Positions 44,441 to 53,546 of a stretch of 64,000 nt of DNA are shown one piece after another. The stretch spans positions 186,001 to 250,000 of the forward strand of contig NZ_FNHS01000004.1 in NCBI RefSeq assembly GCF_900103445.1. Direction: 5' to 3'. The notes beneath the pieces were generated by a model. It ran no database searches. It was not told the DNA's origin and saw nothing but the letters and a program-made list of their open reading frames with translations. A program made the position numbers and the translations under genes. The stretch is from Methylobacterium phyllostachyos. GTDB taxonomy: Bacteria; Pseudomonadota; Alphaproteobacteria; Rhizobiales; Beijerinckiaceae. Each line of letters opens with the position of its first letter. Position 1 is the stretch's first letter.

Positions 44441-44569
44441 ATGAACCTGATCGGACGCCTCGTCACCAAGCTCCTCGGCAACGAGAACCGCCCCGTCGAT
44501 CGCGACGACCGGAACGCCAGCACGGCGACGCCGATTGGCCGCCTCGTGACGAAGATCCTGGGCAAGTAA
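44441..44569 (+). CDS. 42-residue protein with two copies of an IGRLVTK-[LI]-LG motif
   Basis: Encodes NLIGRLVTKLLGNENR, a hydrophilic link, then TPIGRLVTKILGK at the C-terminus. A TGGAGGG site lies 8 bp before ATG 44441. Each motif forms a short amphipathic cationic helix. A GC hairpin follows 21 bp after the stop. A small inverted repeat (TGCGCC/GGCGCA, 44406-44422) lies just upstream. No known family. Confidence 0.6.
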   Translation: MNLIGRLVTKLLGNENRPVDRDDRNASTATPIGRLVTKILGK

Positions 44570-44590
44570 GTTCGCACCCGTGAACTCACA

Positions 44591-44616
44591 CGCCGCGCGC
44601 CGTCGGGCGCGCGGCG
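44591..44616. terminator. GC hairpin between convergent genes
   Basis: A perfect 10-bp stem CGCCGCGCGC / GCGCGCGGCG with loop CGTCGG, lying between the 42-residue gene and the convergent patatin gene. There is no clear T-run. Confidence 0.55.
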
Positions 44617-44632
44617 AACCGGGCCCGCGGGA

Positions 44633-45820
44633 TCAGTTCGCGACCGCGCCGGCCACGGCCTTCACGGTTGGGGCCGCCGGTACCGTGTGCCGCCAGAACG
44701 CGCCTGTCCGACCCTTCTCCAGGCCCTCCGCGTAGAGGGCGCGCATATAGGTCGTGTCGAAGCCCTTTGAGGCCGGCACCTTCGGCGCTTCCTCATCAAT
44801 GTAGGTCAGATTGAAGCCGATGCCGTTGCCGTGCGCGAGCGCGTAAGTCGCGGTGAGCGTCGCCCGCGAGCGGGCACGGCTCGCTGTCGTGAACGAGCGC
44901 TCCACGATCGAGAGCGTGTTGTCCTTCGTGACCTCGAAGTCGGGCTCGAGACGGCCGTTGATCACGACGTAGATCTCGGCCTTGCCGCCGGTACGGATCC
45001 GCCCGTCGCGCAGCAGCAGCGTCTGGGGCAGCGTGAAGACCGGCGTCACGACCGAGCCGTCCACGTGCATTTCCTGGAAGCGCGCATCGCCCGCCGAGAC
45101 GTCGATGAATTGCGGTGGAAACACCGCCGGAATGCTGGCCGAGGCGGCGAGCACGTCGCGGAACAGTTCGCGCGCGTTCGGTACGCCGCTCGCCGCGATG
45201 GCGCCCATGTTCCAGATCACCGCCCGCTGGGAGTCGAGGTTGGTGGTCACCACCATCAGGCGCCGGCCTTTGGCGTGTTCCTCGGCCACCGCGCGGATCA
45301 GGTCCGGTGTGACGTAGCGGTCTATGAGATTGCGCAGGCGCCCGTCGCCGAAGAGCCCGGAGCCGAACAGGACATTGGCGAGGTTGGGTGAGGCGACCAG
45401 TTCGCCGGCCACACCGCTCGTGTAGAACTCGGTCAGATAGGGATCGTAGGCCGAGCCGAGGAAAGCGAAGGGCGCGATCAGCGCGCCTGTCGAAACGCCG
45501 GAGACCAGGGTGAATTCCGGCCTCTGGCCCGAGGCCGTCCAGCCGTTGAGGATCCCGGCGCCGTAAGCGCCATCGCCGCCGCCGCCGGAAAGCGCGAGAT
45601 AGGTGAATCCCTTCGCCCGGCGCTGCGGATTGGCAGCGAGTTCCGCGATCGTATCTACGGAAGCGTCCGCGTAGACGCGTGCCCCGGGGATGCCGGGGAT
45701 GCTCGCGAGCGAGGCCTGCTCGGCGGTGTAGGGCGCGCGCGGAAGGCTGCCGCAGGCCGCGACCTGAACCGCCAGCCCGAGCGCGGCGAGCGCGCCCAGG
45801 CCTGTTTGACGGAAACCCAT
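44633..45820 (-). CDS. Patatin-like phospholipase, lipoprotein
   Basis: 395 aa from ATG 45820. A lipobox (VQVAAC) follows the signal helix. Patatin motifs: the oxyanion loop LALSGGGGDGAYGAG, nucleophile elbow VSGVSTGALIAP, and catalytic Asp in HVDGSVVTP. It hydrolyses acyl esters of phospholipids, probably in the cell envelope. Confidence 0.9.
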   Translation of the reverse strand: MGFRQTGLGALAALGLAVQVAACGSLPRAPYTAEQASLASIPGIPGARVYADASVDTIAELAANPQRRAKGFTYLALSGGGGDGAYGAGILNGWTASGQRPEFTLVSGVSTGALIAPFAFLGSAYDPYLTEFYTSGVAGELVASPNLANVLFGSGLFGDGRLRNLIDRYVTPDLIRAVAEEHAKGRRLMVVTTNLDSQRAVIWNMGAIAASGVPNARELFRDVLAASASIPAVFPPQFIDVSAGDARFQEMHVDGSVVTPVFTLPQTLLLRDGRIRTGGKAEIYVVINGRLEPDFEVTKDNTLSIVERSFTTASRARSRATLTATYALAHGNGIGFNLTYIDEEAPKVPASKGFDTTYMRALYAEGLEKGRTGAFWRHTVPAAPTVKAVAGAVAN

Positions 45821-46290
45821 CCTCGTCACCCTGATCCGTGAAGCTCGGCTACTGTGCCACACCCAACGAGCTTGGCCGTCACCGACGTTCCGCCTTTGCC
45901 GGCCATGAAACGCGATAACGCGGTGCTGTTGCGTGGGGGTCACGATCGCACCGGATCGCGGCGCAAGCGGGGCCGGCCAGTTCCGTGGAGCCGCGGCCCA
46001 GCCGACGGCGCCGCCAGGGGCGTGACATTATCAGGCATATGGCTGAGGACACGCAGAGACGGCGCCCTCGGTTTGGCGGTGGACAGGGGCCGGTCCGGAC
46101 GATCAGGCGCCCTTGCAACGCTCGTGAGCCCCGCGCTAGGGTTCCCCGCGGCTTGGCGAGACAGGGTGTCGCACCGCGGTGCGAGGGCTTTGGCGGGCGC
46201 ATGGAGCAGCAGCCGGATGACGGGTTCGTCGCTCCGGCTTGTGCACGGCGAGCCAGAGCGCAACGCGAGCCGCAGGGGGCGGAGGGGAAA

Positions 46291-46815
46291 ATGGAAGCCG
46301 TAGGCTGGACGGATGATCGCGTGGCACTCCTGCGCCGGCTGTGGGAGGACGGGCAGAGCGCGAGCAAAATCGCGGCGCAGCTCGGTGGCGTTACCCGCAA
46401 CGCCGTGATCGGCAAGGTCCATCGCCTGGGTCTGGCGGGCCGCGCCCGTGGCGGGGAGGAAGCCACCGCTGCCGCCGCGCCGTCAAAGACTGTCGAGATC
46501 GAGACCGCCATCGCGGTTGTCGAGACGCAGGCCCCCGAGCCGGTGGCGATCCTGTCGCATCGGCCAACACCCGAATTTCCGGCGCCCAAGCCCGCGCCGG
46601 CGCCAACGGCCCTGGCGGTCTCCCAGCGCGTCACGATCATGGATCTGCGTGAATCCATGTGCCGTTGGCCGCTCGGCGATCCGACCACGCCCGAATTCCG
46701 GTTCTGCGGAGCCCGTTCGATCACCGGCCTGCCCTACTGCACCCATCACGCAGAGATCGCTTACCAGCCCGCGGCCGAGCGGAAGCGGGATCGCCGCGTC
46801 GCCTCCTTCCGCTAA
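46291..46815 (+). CDS. gcrA: GcrA cell-cycle regulator family protein
   Basis: 174 aa. The N-terminal helix-turn-helix begins GWTDDRVALLRRLWEDGQSA and continues IAAQLGGVTRNAVIGKVHRLGL, the GcrA hallmark. A variable Pro/Ala-rich middle leads to the C-terminal sigma-70-binding domain (MDLRESMCRWPLGDP, FCGARSITGLPYCTHH). In alphaproteobacteria GcrA acts with CcrM methylation to activate cell-cycle genes. The longer frame back to 45985 is not homologous. Confidence 0.93.
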   Translation: MEAVGWTDDRVALLRRLWEDGQSASKIAAQLGGVTRNAVIGKVHRLGLAGRARGGEEATAAAAPSKTVEIETAIAVVETQAPEPVAILSHRPTPEFPAPKPAPAPTALAVSQRVTIMDLRESMCRWPLGDPTTPEFRFCGARSITGLPYCTHHAEIAYQPAAERKRDRRVASFR

Positions 46816-46827
46816 GCGGAAGGGCGC

Positions 46828-47766
46828 TCAGGGTGGGGTCAGCCCGGCCTCGCGCAGGAACCGGGCAGTACCGGGATTGATGCGATCTGCCGGGACGAGA
46901 CCGATGAGGTTTTTCGGGTCGGTGTCGGCCTCTCCGCCGCGGATGAGGGCGCGGATGATCCTGTAGGCCGTACCGGTATCGAAGCCGGGGCGTGCCAGGA
47001 CGAAGCTCCATGAGCCGACGGTCGTGACTGGGCTTGCCTGCCCGGGAAAGCTGCCGGCCGGCACAACCAGCCGCTTCATCGGACTGCCGGGCTGGGCCAA
47101 GCTCGCGATCCCGGCCTCCGAGGGGCCGAAGAACCGGGCACCGCCCGGAGCCCGGGCCAGAGCCGCGAAGCCCGGCCAGTCGAGGCCGCCGCCCCAGAGC
47201 GCGTCGGCGCGGCCCTCCCGCACCAGCGTGGGGCCGTCCCCCGCGCGATCGAGCAGGATCGGACGGATGTCGTGCTCGGGATCGATCCCCGAGGCGGCGA
47301 GCGCGCGGCGGCCCATCAGGGTCAGGCCGGATTGGTGCGTGCCGAGTACCACAGCGCGCCCGCGCAGATCCGAGACCGACCGGATCGCGCTGTCCGCCGG
47401 GACCACGAACAGGCCGGGTGTCGGGTACATCGGGGCCAGCACGGTGATGCCGTCGGCCTCCGTGAAGGCCGGGTAGGCGTACTCGCCCTGCACCAACCCC
47501 AGATCGACGCGGCCGGCCCGCAGGAGGCCGAGGTTCTCGGCCGAGCCGGCACTGGCTAAGGTCGCGATGATCAGATCCGGGTCGGCCCGATGGAGGCCGT
47601 TCGCGAAGGTTGCCCCGAACGCCGGAAAGCCGCCGCCGGGGGTCGCGGTGGCCAGGGTCACATGCATGGCCTCCGCGGATCGGACGGGCCCCGCCGCTAC
47701 GAGCCCCAGCGCCCCGAGTAGCGCCGTCCGGCGGGACGGCCAGCCACCCCGCCTGAGGGTCGCCAT
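46828..47766 (-). CDS. TAXI family TRAP transporter solute-binding protein
   Basis: 312 aa from ATG 47766 (GAGG 6 bp upstream; ATG 47778 is an alternative). A Tat/Sec-like signal (RRTALLGALGLVAAG) leads to the periplasmic binding fold: TLATATPGGGFPAFGATFANGL near the start, GLVQGEYAYPAF, and AVVLGTHQSGLTLMGRRALA. No TRAP permease gene is adjacent, so it may pair with a distant one. Ligand unknown, typically an organic acid or glutamate. Confidence 0.8.
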   Translation of the reverse strand: MATLRRGGWPSRRTALLGALGLVAAGPVRSAEAMHVTLATATPGGGFPAFGATFANGLHRADPDLIIATLASAGSAENLGLLRAGRVDLGLVQGEYAYPAFTEADGITVLAPMYPTPGLFVVPADSAIRSVSDLRGRAVVLGTHQSGLTLMGRRALAASGIDPEHDIRPILLDRAGDGPTLVREGRADALWGGGLDWPGFAALARAPGGARFFGPSEAGIASLAQPGSPMKRLVVPAGSFPGQASPVTTVGSWSFVLARPGFDTGTAYRIIRALIRGGEADTDPKNLIGLVPADRINPGTARFLREAGLTPP

Positions 47767-48048
47767 CCGCGACCTCATCGGAGCGCCACGCCGGGTCGTT
47801 CCGCACCCAGAGAACAACCTTCCACGAACCGCCCACCCATCAGCAATGCTGTTCCACAAATTGCCGGAAACATCATTGGAAGCGGAAAGAACTTTTGGCA
47901 ACGGCACTTAGCCTGATTGCTCCCGTTGCGGCAACGCGATATCGCAGCCTTCCGTCCGGGTCCGACCCGGTCCTCCCGCTCCGGAGGCCTTGGTCACGTC
48001 CGACCGGACCGCCATCTGTCCAATCCCAACATGAGCAGGAGCTCCGCA

Positions 48049-49023
48049 ATGGCCGATTCCCTCAACGCGCCGGCGAAGGTCGGCCATGGCCGTGTCTTTG
48101 GCTCGATCACCGAGACGATCGGGAATACCCCGCTGGTCCGCCTCAATCGCCTGCCGAAGGAGCAGGGCGTCGATGCTGAGATCCTCCTGAAGCTGGAGTT
48201 CTTCAACCCGATTGCCAGCGTCAAGGACCGGATCGGCGTCAATATGATCGACGCCTTGGAGGCCTCCGGCAAGTTGCAGCCCGGTGGCACGCTGGTTGAG
48301 CCGACCTCCGGCAATACCGGCATCGCGCTGGCCTTCACGGCCGCGGCCCGGGGCTACCGCCTGATCCTGGTCATGCCGGAGACCATGTCGCTGGAGCGGC
48401 GCAAGATGCTGGCCTTCCTGGGCGCGGAGCTGGCGCTCACCCCGGGCGCGCAGGGCATGAAGGGCGCCATCGCCAAGGCCGAGGAGCTGCTGAAGGAGAT
48501 TCCGGGCTCGGTCATGCCGCAGCAATTCTCGAACCCGGCCAACCCCGAGATCCACCGGAAGACCACCGCCGAGGAGATCTGGAGCGACACCGGCGGCCAG
48601 CTCGACGCATTCGTCGCAGGTGTCGGCACCGGGGGCACGGTGACGGGCGTCGGCGAGGTGCTGAAGCCGCGCCTGCCGAACCTGAAGGTCTTCGCCGTAG
48701 AGCCTGAGGATTCCCCGGTGATCTCGGGCGGCCAGCCCGGTCCGCACAAGATCCAGGGCATCGGCGCTGGCTTCATCCCCGACAACCTTCACACCGACAT
48801 CCTCGACGGCGTGCTGAAGGTGTCCAACCAGACCGCCTTCGAGACCGCCCGGGCGCTCGCCCGGCTGGAGGGTATCCCGGGCGGCATCTCGACCGGCGGC
48901 AATGTCGCCGCCGCGCTGGAGCTGGCCAAGCGGCCGGAGTTCCAGGGCAAGCGCATCGCGACCATCGCGTGCTCGTTTGCCGAGCGCTACATCTCGTCGG
49001 CGCTGTTCGACGGGATCGGCTGA
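48049..49023 (+). CDS. cysK: Cysteine synthase A
   Basis: 324 aa. The PLP-binding lysine lies in [14 protein letters not shown], the substrate loop in [12 protein letters not shown], and the PLP phosphate loop in [15 protein letters not shown]. It makes L-cysteine from O-acetylserine and sulfide. The ATG at 48049 has CAGGAG upstream. A terminator hairpin follows at 49040. Confidence 0.95.
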   Translation: MADSLNAPAKVGHGRVFGSITETIGNTPLVRLNRLPKEQGVDAEILLKLEFFNPIASVKDRIGVNMIDALEASGKLQPGGTLVEPTSGNTGIALAFTAAARGYRLILVMPETMSLERRKMLAFLGAELALTPGAQGMKGAIAKAEELLKEIPGSVMPQQFSNPANPEIHRKTTAEEIWSDTGGQLDAFVAGVGTGGTVTGVGEVLKPRLPNLKVFAVEPEDSPVISGGQPGPHKIQGIGAGFIPDNLHTDILDGVLKVSNQTAFETARALARLEGIPGGISTGGNVAAALELAKRPEFQGKRIATIACSFAERYISSALFDGIG

Positions 49024-49039
49024 CCGCCACGGAGGTCCA

Positions 49040-49070
49040 CCCCGCGCCGGATCGAACGGCGCGGGGTTCT
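49040..49070 (+). terminator. Rho-independent terminator of cysK
   Basis: A 9-bp stem CCCCGCGCC / GGCGCGGGG with a 9-base loop, followed by TTCT, 17 bp past the cysK stop codon. Confidence 0.7.
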
Positions 49071-49129
49071 CAATCGTCCGGACCCTACGGGCATTCTGCT
49101 GAGATCGCAGGCGCGGTCCTGTAAGAACA

Positions 49130-49280
49130 AACCGTTCGGCACGGTGATAGCGCCACCTGGATCTTCAATTTTTCAGTGGATCAACAACAAGAAAATAGAT
49201 TATCGCAAACTCAAATTTTTGGCGATTGATCTGCGTTCACGTGACGTTATTATAAATATCAATCAAACAGACTTATCCTA
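49130..49280. other. AT-rich intergenic patch
   Basis: About 150 bp with a GC content far below the surroundings (ATTTTTCAGTGGATC, GAAAATAGATTATCG, TTATTATAAATATC). It precedes the 49368 gene and may be its promoter region or a small foreign insertion. Nothing coding is seen. Confidence 0.5.
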
Positions 49281-49367
49281 ATCTTTCGATTGCCTTCACG
49301 CCGCCGGCCTGGATCTTCAACGATCGTTCCGCTACCGCGGATCGTGCGACCGGTCGGAGATTCTGTC

Positions 49368-49865
49368 ATGCGCTGCCTCCTCGTGATCCTGTGTAGCCTC
49401 TGGTCACAGGCGGTGCTGGCGCAGGGATTTGCGGTCCACGATCTGACGAAGCTCTCCGAAGACGCTCGGTCGGCGCTCGGAGGGGACACCGCCGTGCAGG
49501 CGCAGCCGCTCCAGCTCATTCTCACCTGTCCGAACTGCGAGGGTGCCCCCAAGGCCGCCCTGCAGCTGGGGCGCCTCACCGACGGGACCGAGAGCCGGAT
49601 TCGGTCCGGTAAGACCACGATGGGAGCTCTGGAGACGATGTGTATCCAGAAGAATCCGGATTGCCGGCTGACCACCCTGCCAGCCGGCCCGGCGGTCGCG
49701 TGGATCACGTCTTACGCCTTCGGGACAGGCGCCGGTGCCACCGCCATCGTGCTGCGAGACGGCGATCTCCTGACGATCGACGCCCGATCGACCGATCGTG
49801 GGGCAGCGGAGGATGCGGTGCTACGCCTCGCCCAGAAACTCCTGCCGCGGATCGTCGGCCGCTGA
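49368..49865 (+). CDS. Exported hypothetical protein
   Basis: 165 aa. A signal peptide (LLVILCSLWSQAVLAQG, cleavage after VLA) precedes a mature domain with LQLILTCPNCEGAPKAAL and a second cysteine pair MCIQKNPDC. A Gly/Ala-rich hydrophobic stretch (AFGTGAGATAIVL) lies near the C-terminus. No family recognised. The four cysteines could form disulfides or bind a metal. Confidence 0.6.
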   Translation: MRCLLVILCSLWSQAVLAQGFAVHDLTKLSEDARSALGGDTAVQAQPLQLILTCPNCEGAPKAALQLGRLTDGTESRIRSGKTTMGALETMCIQKNPDCRLTTLPAGPAVAWITSYAFGTGAGATAIVLRDGDLLTIDARSTDRGAAEDAVLRLAQKLLPRIVGR

Positions 49866-49956
49866 CATCGGGGCGGCCTCACCCGCGCGATCGCTCTGCC
49901 GGCGCAACCCTCGTCCGCCGCCTCCGTTGTCCCGCGAAGACGCAGAGAGGCGAGCC

Positions 49957-50298
49957 ATGACCGGGCAGACAGAACGACCGTCGCTGAAGAATTTCGACGC
50001 CAACGCGGACCGCAACGGCCAGGATCTCGGCCAGGATTCGCCGCTGGATGTCGGCTTGCCTGCCCGCACGCAGGCGGACCTGAAGCGGGATCCGGCGGGC
50101 GACGCCGAAGCCGCACGGATTGCCTCCGGCACGCCCGGCTCCGATGCCACGGATGCGACCGAAGCCGAGACACCGCGCGAGAACCTCGACAAGCTGAAAG
50201 GCACGTCCGGCAAGACCGCGTCCGACAGCGGCTCGGACCTGAGCGAGGCGATCGACCGCGCAACGGCGGCCGTCGGCCAGGACGACGGGAAGCGCTGA
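49957..50298 (+). CDS. Hydrophilic, probably disordered protein
   Basis: 113 aa, rich in Asp, Ala, Gly, Lys and Thr, with no hydrophobic core (SLKNFDANADRNGQDLGQD at the N-terminus, DLSEAIDRATAAVGQDD at the C-terminus). Its stop overlaps the next gene's start. Composition resembles desiccation/stress hydrophilins, but no signature proves this. Confidence 0.5.
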   Translation: MTGQTERPSLKNFDANADRNGQDLGQDSPLDVGLPARTQADLKRDPAGDAEAARIASGTPGSDATDATEAETPRENLDKLKGTSGKTASDSGSDLSEAIDRATAAVGQDDGKR

Positions 50299-50612
50299 TG
50301 GCCCGGCCAACCAGCGAATCTGGGACCGTTACTCGCAAGCCCGACGATGCCGTCGGGTCGCACGGGGAGCCGCCCGCCGGCGGCGGCCACCAGACGGCCG
50401 ATCAAGCGGCCATCACCGATATGGGCGGGGGCGGAAAGCCCCAGCCGGAGCCCAGGGACGCCTGGGGCGCCACGGGGGAGCCAGGTCGCTCGCCGCCGGA
50501 TGTCGGCGGGTCGTCGGGTGGACATTCCGACCAGAAGGCGTCTCGGGGACCCGCCACCGATGCAAAGGTGGCGGACGGCCACTACCGGGCGGAACAGGAG
50601 AACCCGAAATGA
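50298..50612 (+). CDS. Glycine/proline-rich hydrophilic protein
   Basis: 104 aa, rich in Gly, Pro, Asp and Ser. Start overlaps the preceding stop (TGATGG), and the stop overlaps the next start (ATGA). No fold predicted. Grouped with its neighbours as a coupled set of small hydrophilic proteins. Confidence 0.45.
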   Translation: MARPTSESGTVTRKPDDAVGSHGEPPAGGGHQTADQAAITDMGGGGKPQPEPRDAWGATGEPGRSPPDVGGSSGGHSDQKASRGPATDAKVADGHYRAEQENPK

Positions 50613-50767
50613 GCGAGCGCGAGGAACAGGGGACCAAGCCCGAGGCGCCGAAGAACGTCGCGCCCGACGCGGTGAAGGACCCGAACGAGAAGACCGAGGG
50701 TCATCCGGGCGCCGCGCCGTCGAGCGGCGGAAGCCAGAACGACGAGACCGATCCCGGCAGCAGCTGA
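50609..50767 (+). CDS. Small acidic hydrophilic protein
   Basis: 52 aa, beginning SEREEQGTKPEAPKNV and ending NDETDPGSS. The ATG overlaps the stop of the preceding gene. Intrinsically disordered by composition. It was found by following the coupled start and is too short for usual length cut-offs. Confidence 0.45.
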   Translation: MSEREEQGTKPEAPKNVAPDAVKDPNEKTEGHPGAAPSSGGSQNDETDPGSS

Positions 50768-50835
50768 CGCCTTCGCAATCCGACCGGCATCTCATCTGGT
50801 TTTGTATGAACGCGTCGGCTTACGCGTCCCTTACT

Positions 50836-50932
50836 GTCATCCTGAGCGGAGCGAAGTGACCGAAGGCAGCGGAACCTCGAACAGCGCGGCGCCTCCCTGG
50901 ATTGCTCCGCTCCGCTCGCAAGGACGGAAGCG
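50836..50932. repeat. Candidate intergenic palindromic repeat
   Basis: The left arm GAGCGGAGCGAAGTGACCGAAGG-type segment and the right arm TTGCTCCGCTCCGCTCGC are partial inverted repeats. Such 'CATCCTGAGCGGAGCGAAG' elements recur between genes in many GC-rich proteobacteria. Only one copy is visible in this window. Confidence 0.35.
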
Positions 50933-50938
50933 CCGGGA

Positions 50939-51166
50939 TCAGGCGAGCTGGAACACGATCGGACCGGCGGCGAGCTTCACGTCGTCGGGCCGGCACCCGG
51001 TCTCGAGGCAGGCGTAGCGGATCGCGTCTTGACGCGAGCGGAAGATGCCCCCGGCCCGCCCGCCGGTCTCGACGGCGACCCAATGGCCCTGGCCGTCCTG
51101 GCCGACGAGGTAGGAGAGCGGCGTCCCGGCGGAGGCCGGCCGGGACGAATTCAACGCGACGGTCAT
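50939..51166 (-). CDS. Small hypothetical protein
   Basis: 75 aa from ATG 51166; in-frame starts at 51184 and 51229 are also possible. It contains GHWVAVETGGRAGGIFRSRQ and DAIRYACLETGCRP, which resemble short 'query-style' domains seen in small proteins of rhizobia, in which a Trp-rich strand is followed by a helix. No name can be given. Confidence 0.5.
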   Translation of the reverse strand: MTVALNSSRPASAGTPLSYLVGQDGQGHWVAVETGGRAGGIFRSRQDAIRYACLETGCRPDDVKLAAGPIVFQLA

Positions 51167-51333
51167 GGTCGTCTTGGGGTTCACGCGGACCTCTCGGGTG
51201 CCGCCATGCCAAGCTAGGAGGCCCGGCATAAGGGTTCGATAGACCCGAGAGCGATCCGGAATAAGGACTGCATCAGCAACCGGACCTGAGCGCCCGGTTG
51301 CCGGCCGTTCACCTCCGGTGCCAGCTGTTCAGC

Positions 51334-53160
<1,827 letters not shown>

Positions 53161-53546
53161 GGCGGCCCGAAACGGGTTGTGCCGGCTCCCTGGCGGCCGC
53201 GCGGCGCGGCCGTCCGCGCCGGTTCAGGTACGGAGTCGATGTGGTTGCGTCGCAATATAAGGACGCGCGCTCTTGGGCAAGGCCACCGGCGGTTGCGCAA
53301 CGGCTTCGACCGGAGATTCTGGAGCTCAGGGGCCGCGCAGCACCGCCGGATTGTCCCGCAGCGGGGCGCGCAGATCAGCCCTGCAGCCAGTCCCAGGTGG
53401 CGGCCTGCGTCCTATATGACAATCCGATGACGCCGCGAAGCGGTCCGCGAGCCCGCGCTGGGCGACCTCTCGGGTGCATTGGATGAAACCAGACCGCTCA
53501 GCTACCGTACCGAATCGGAGTCCATGCATGGACGCGACGAACCGGT

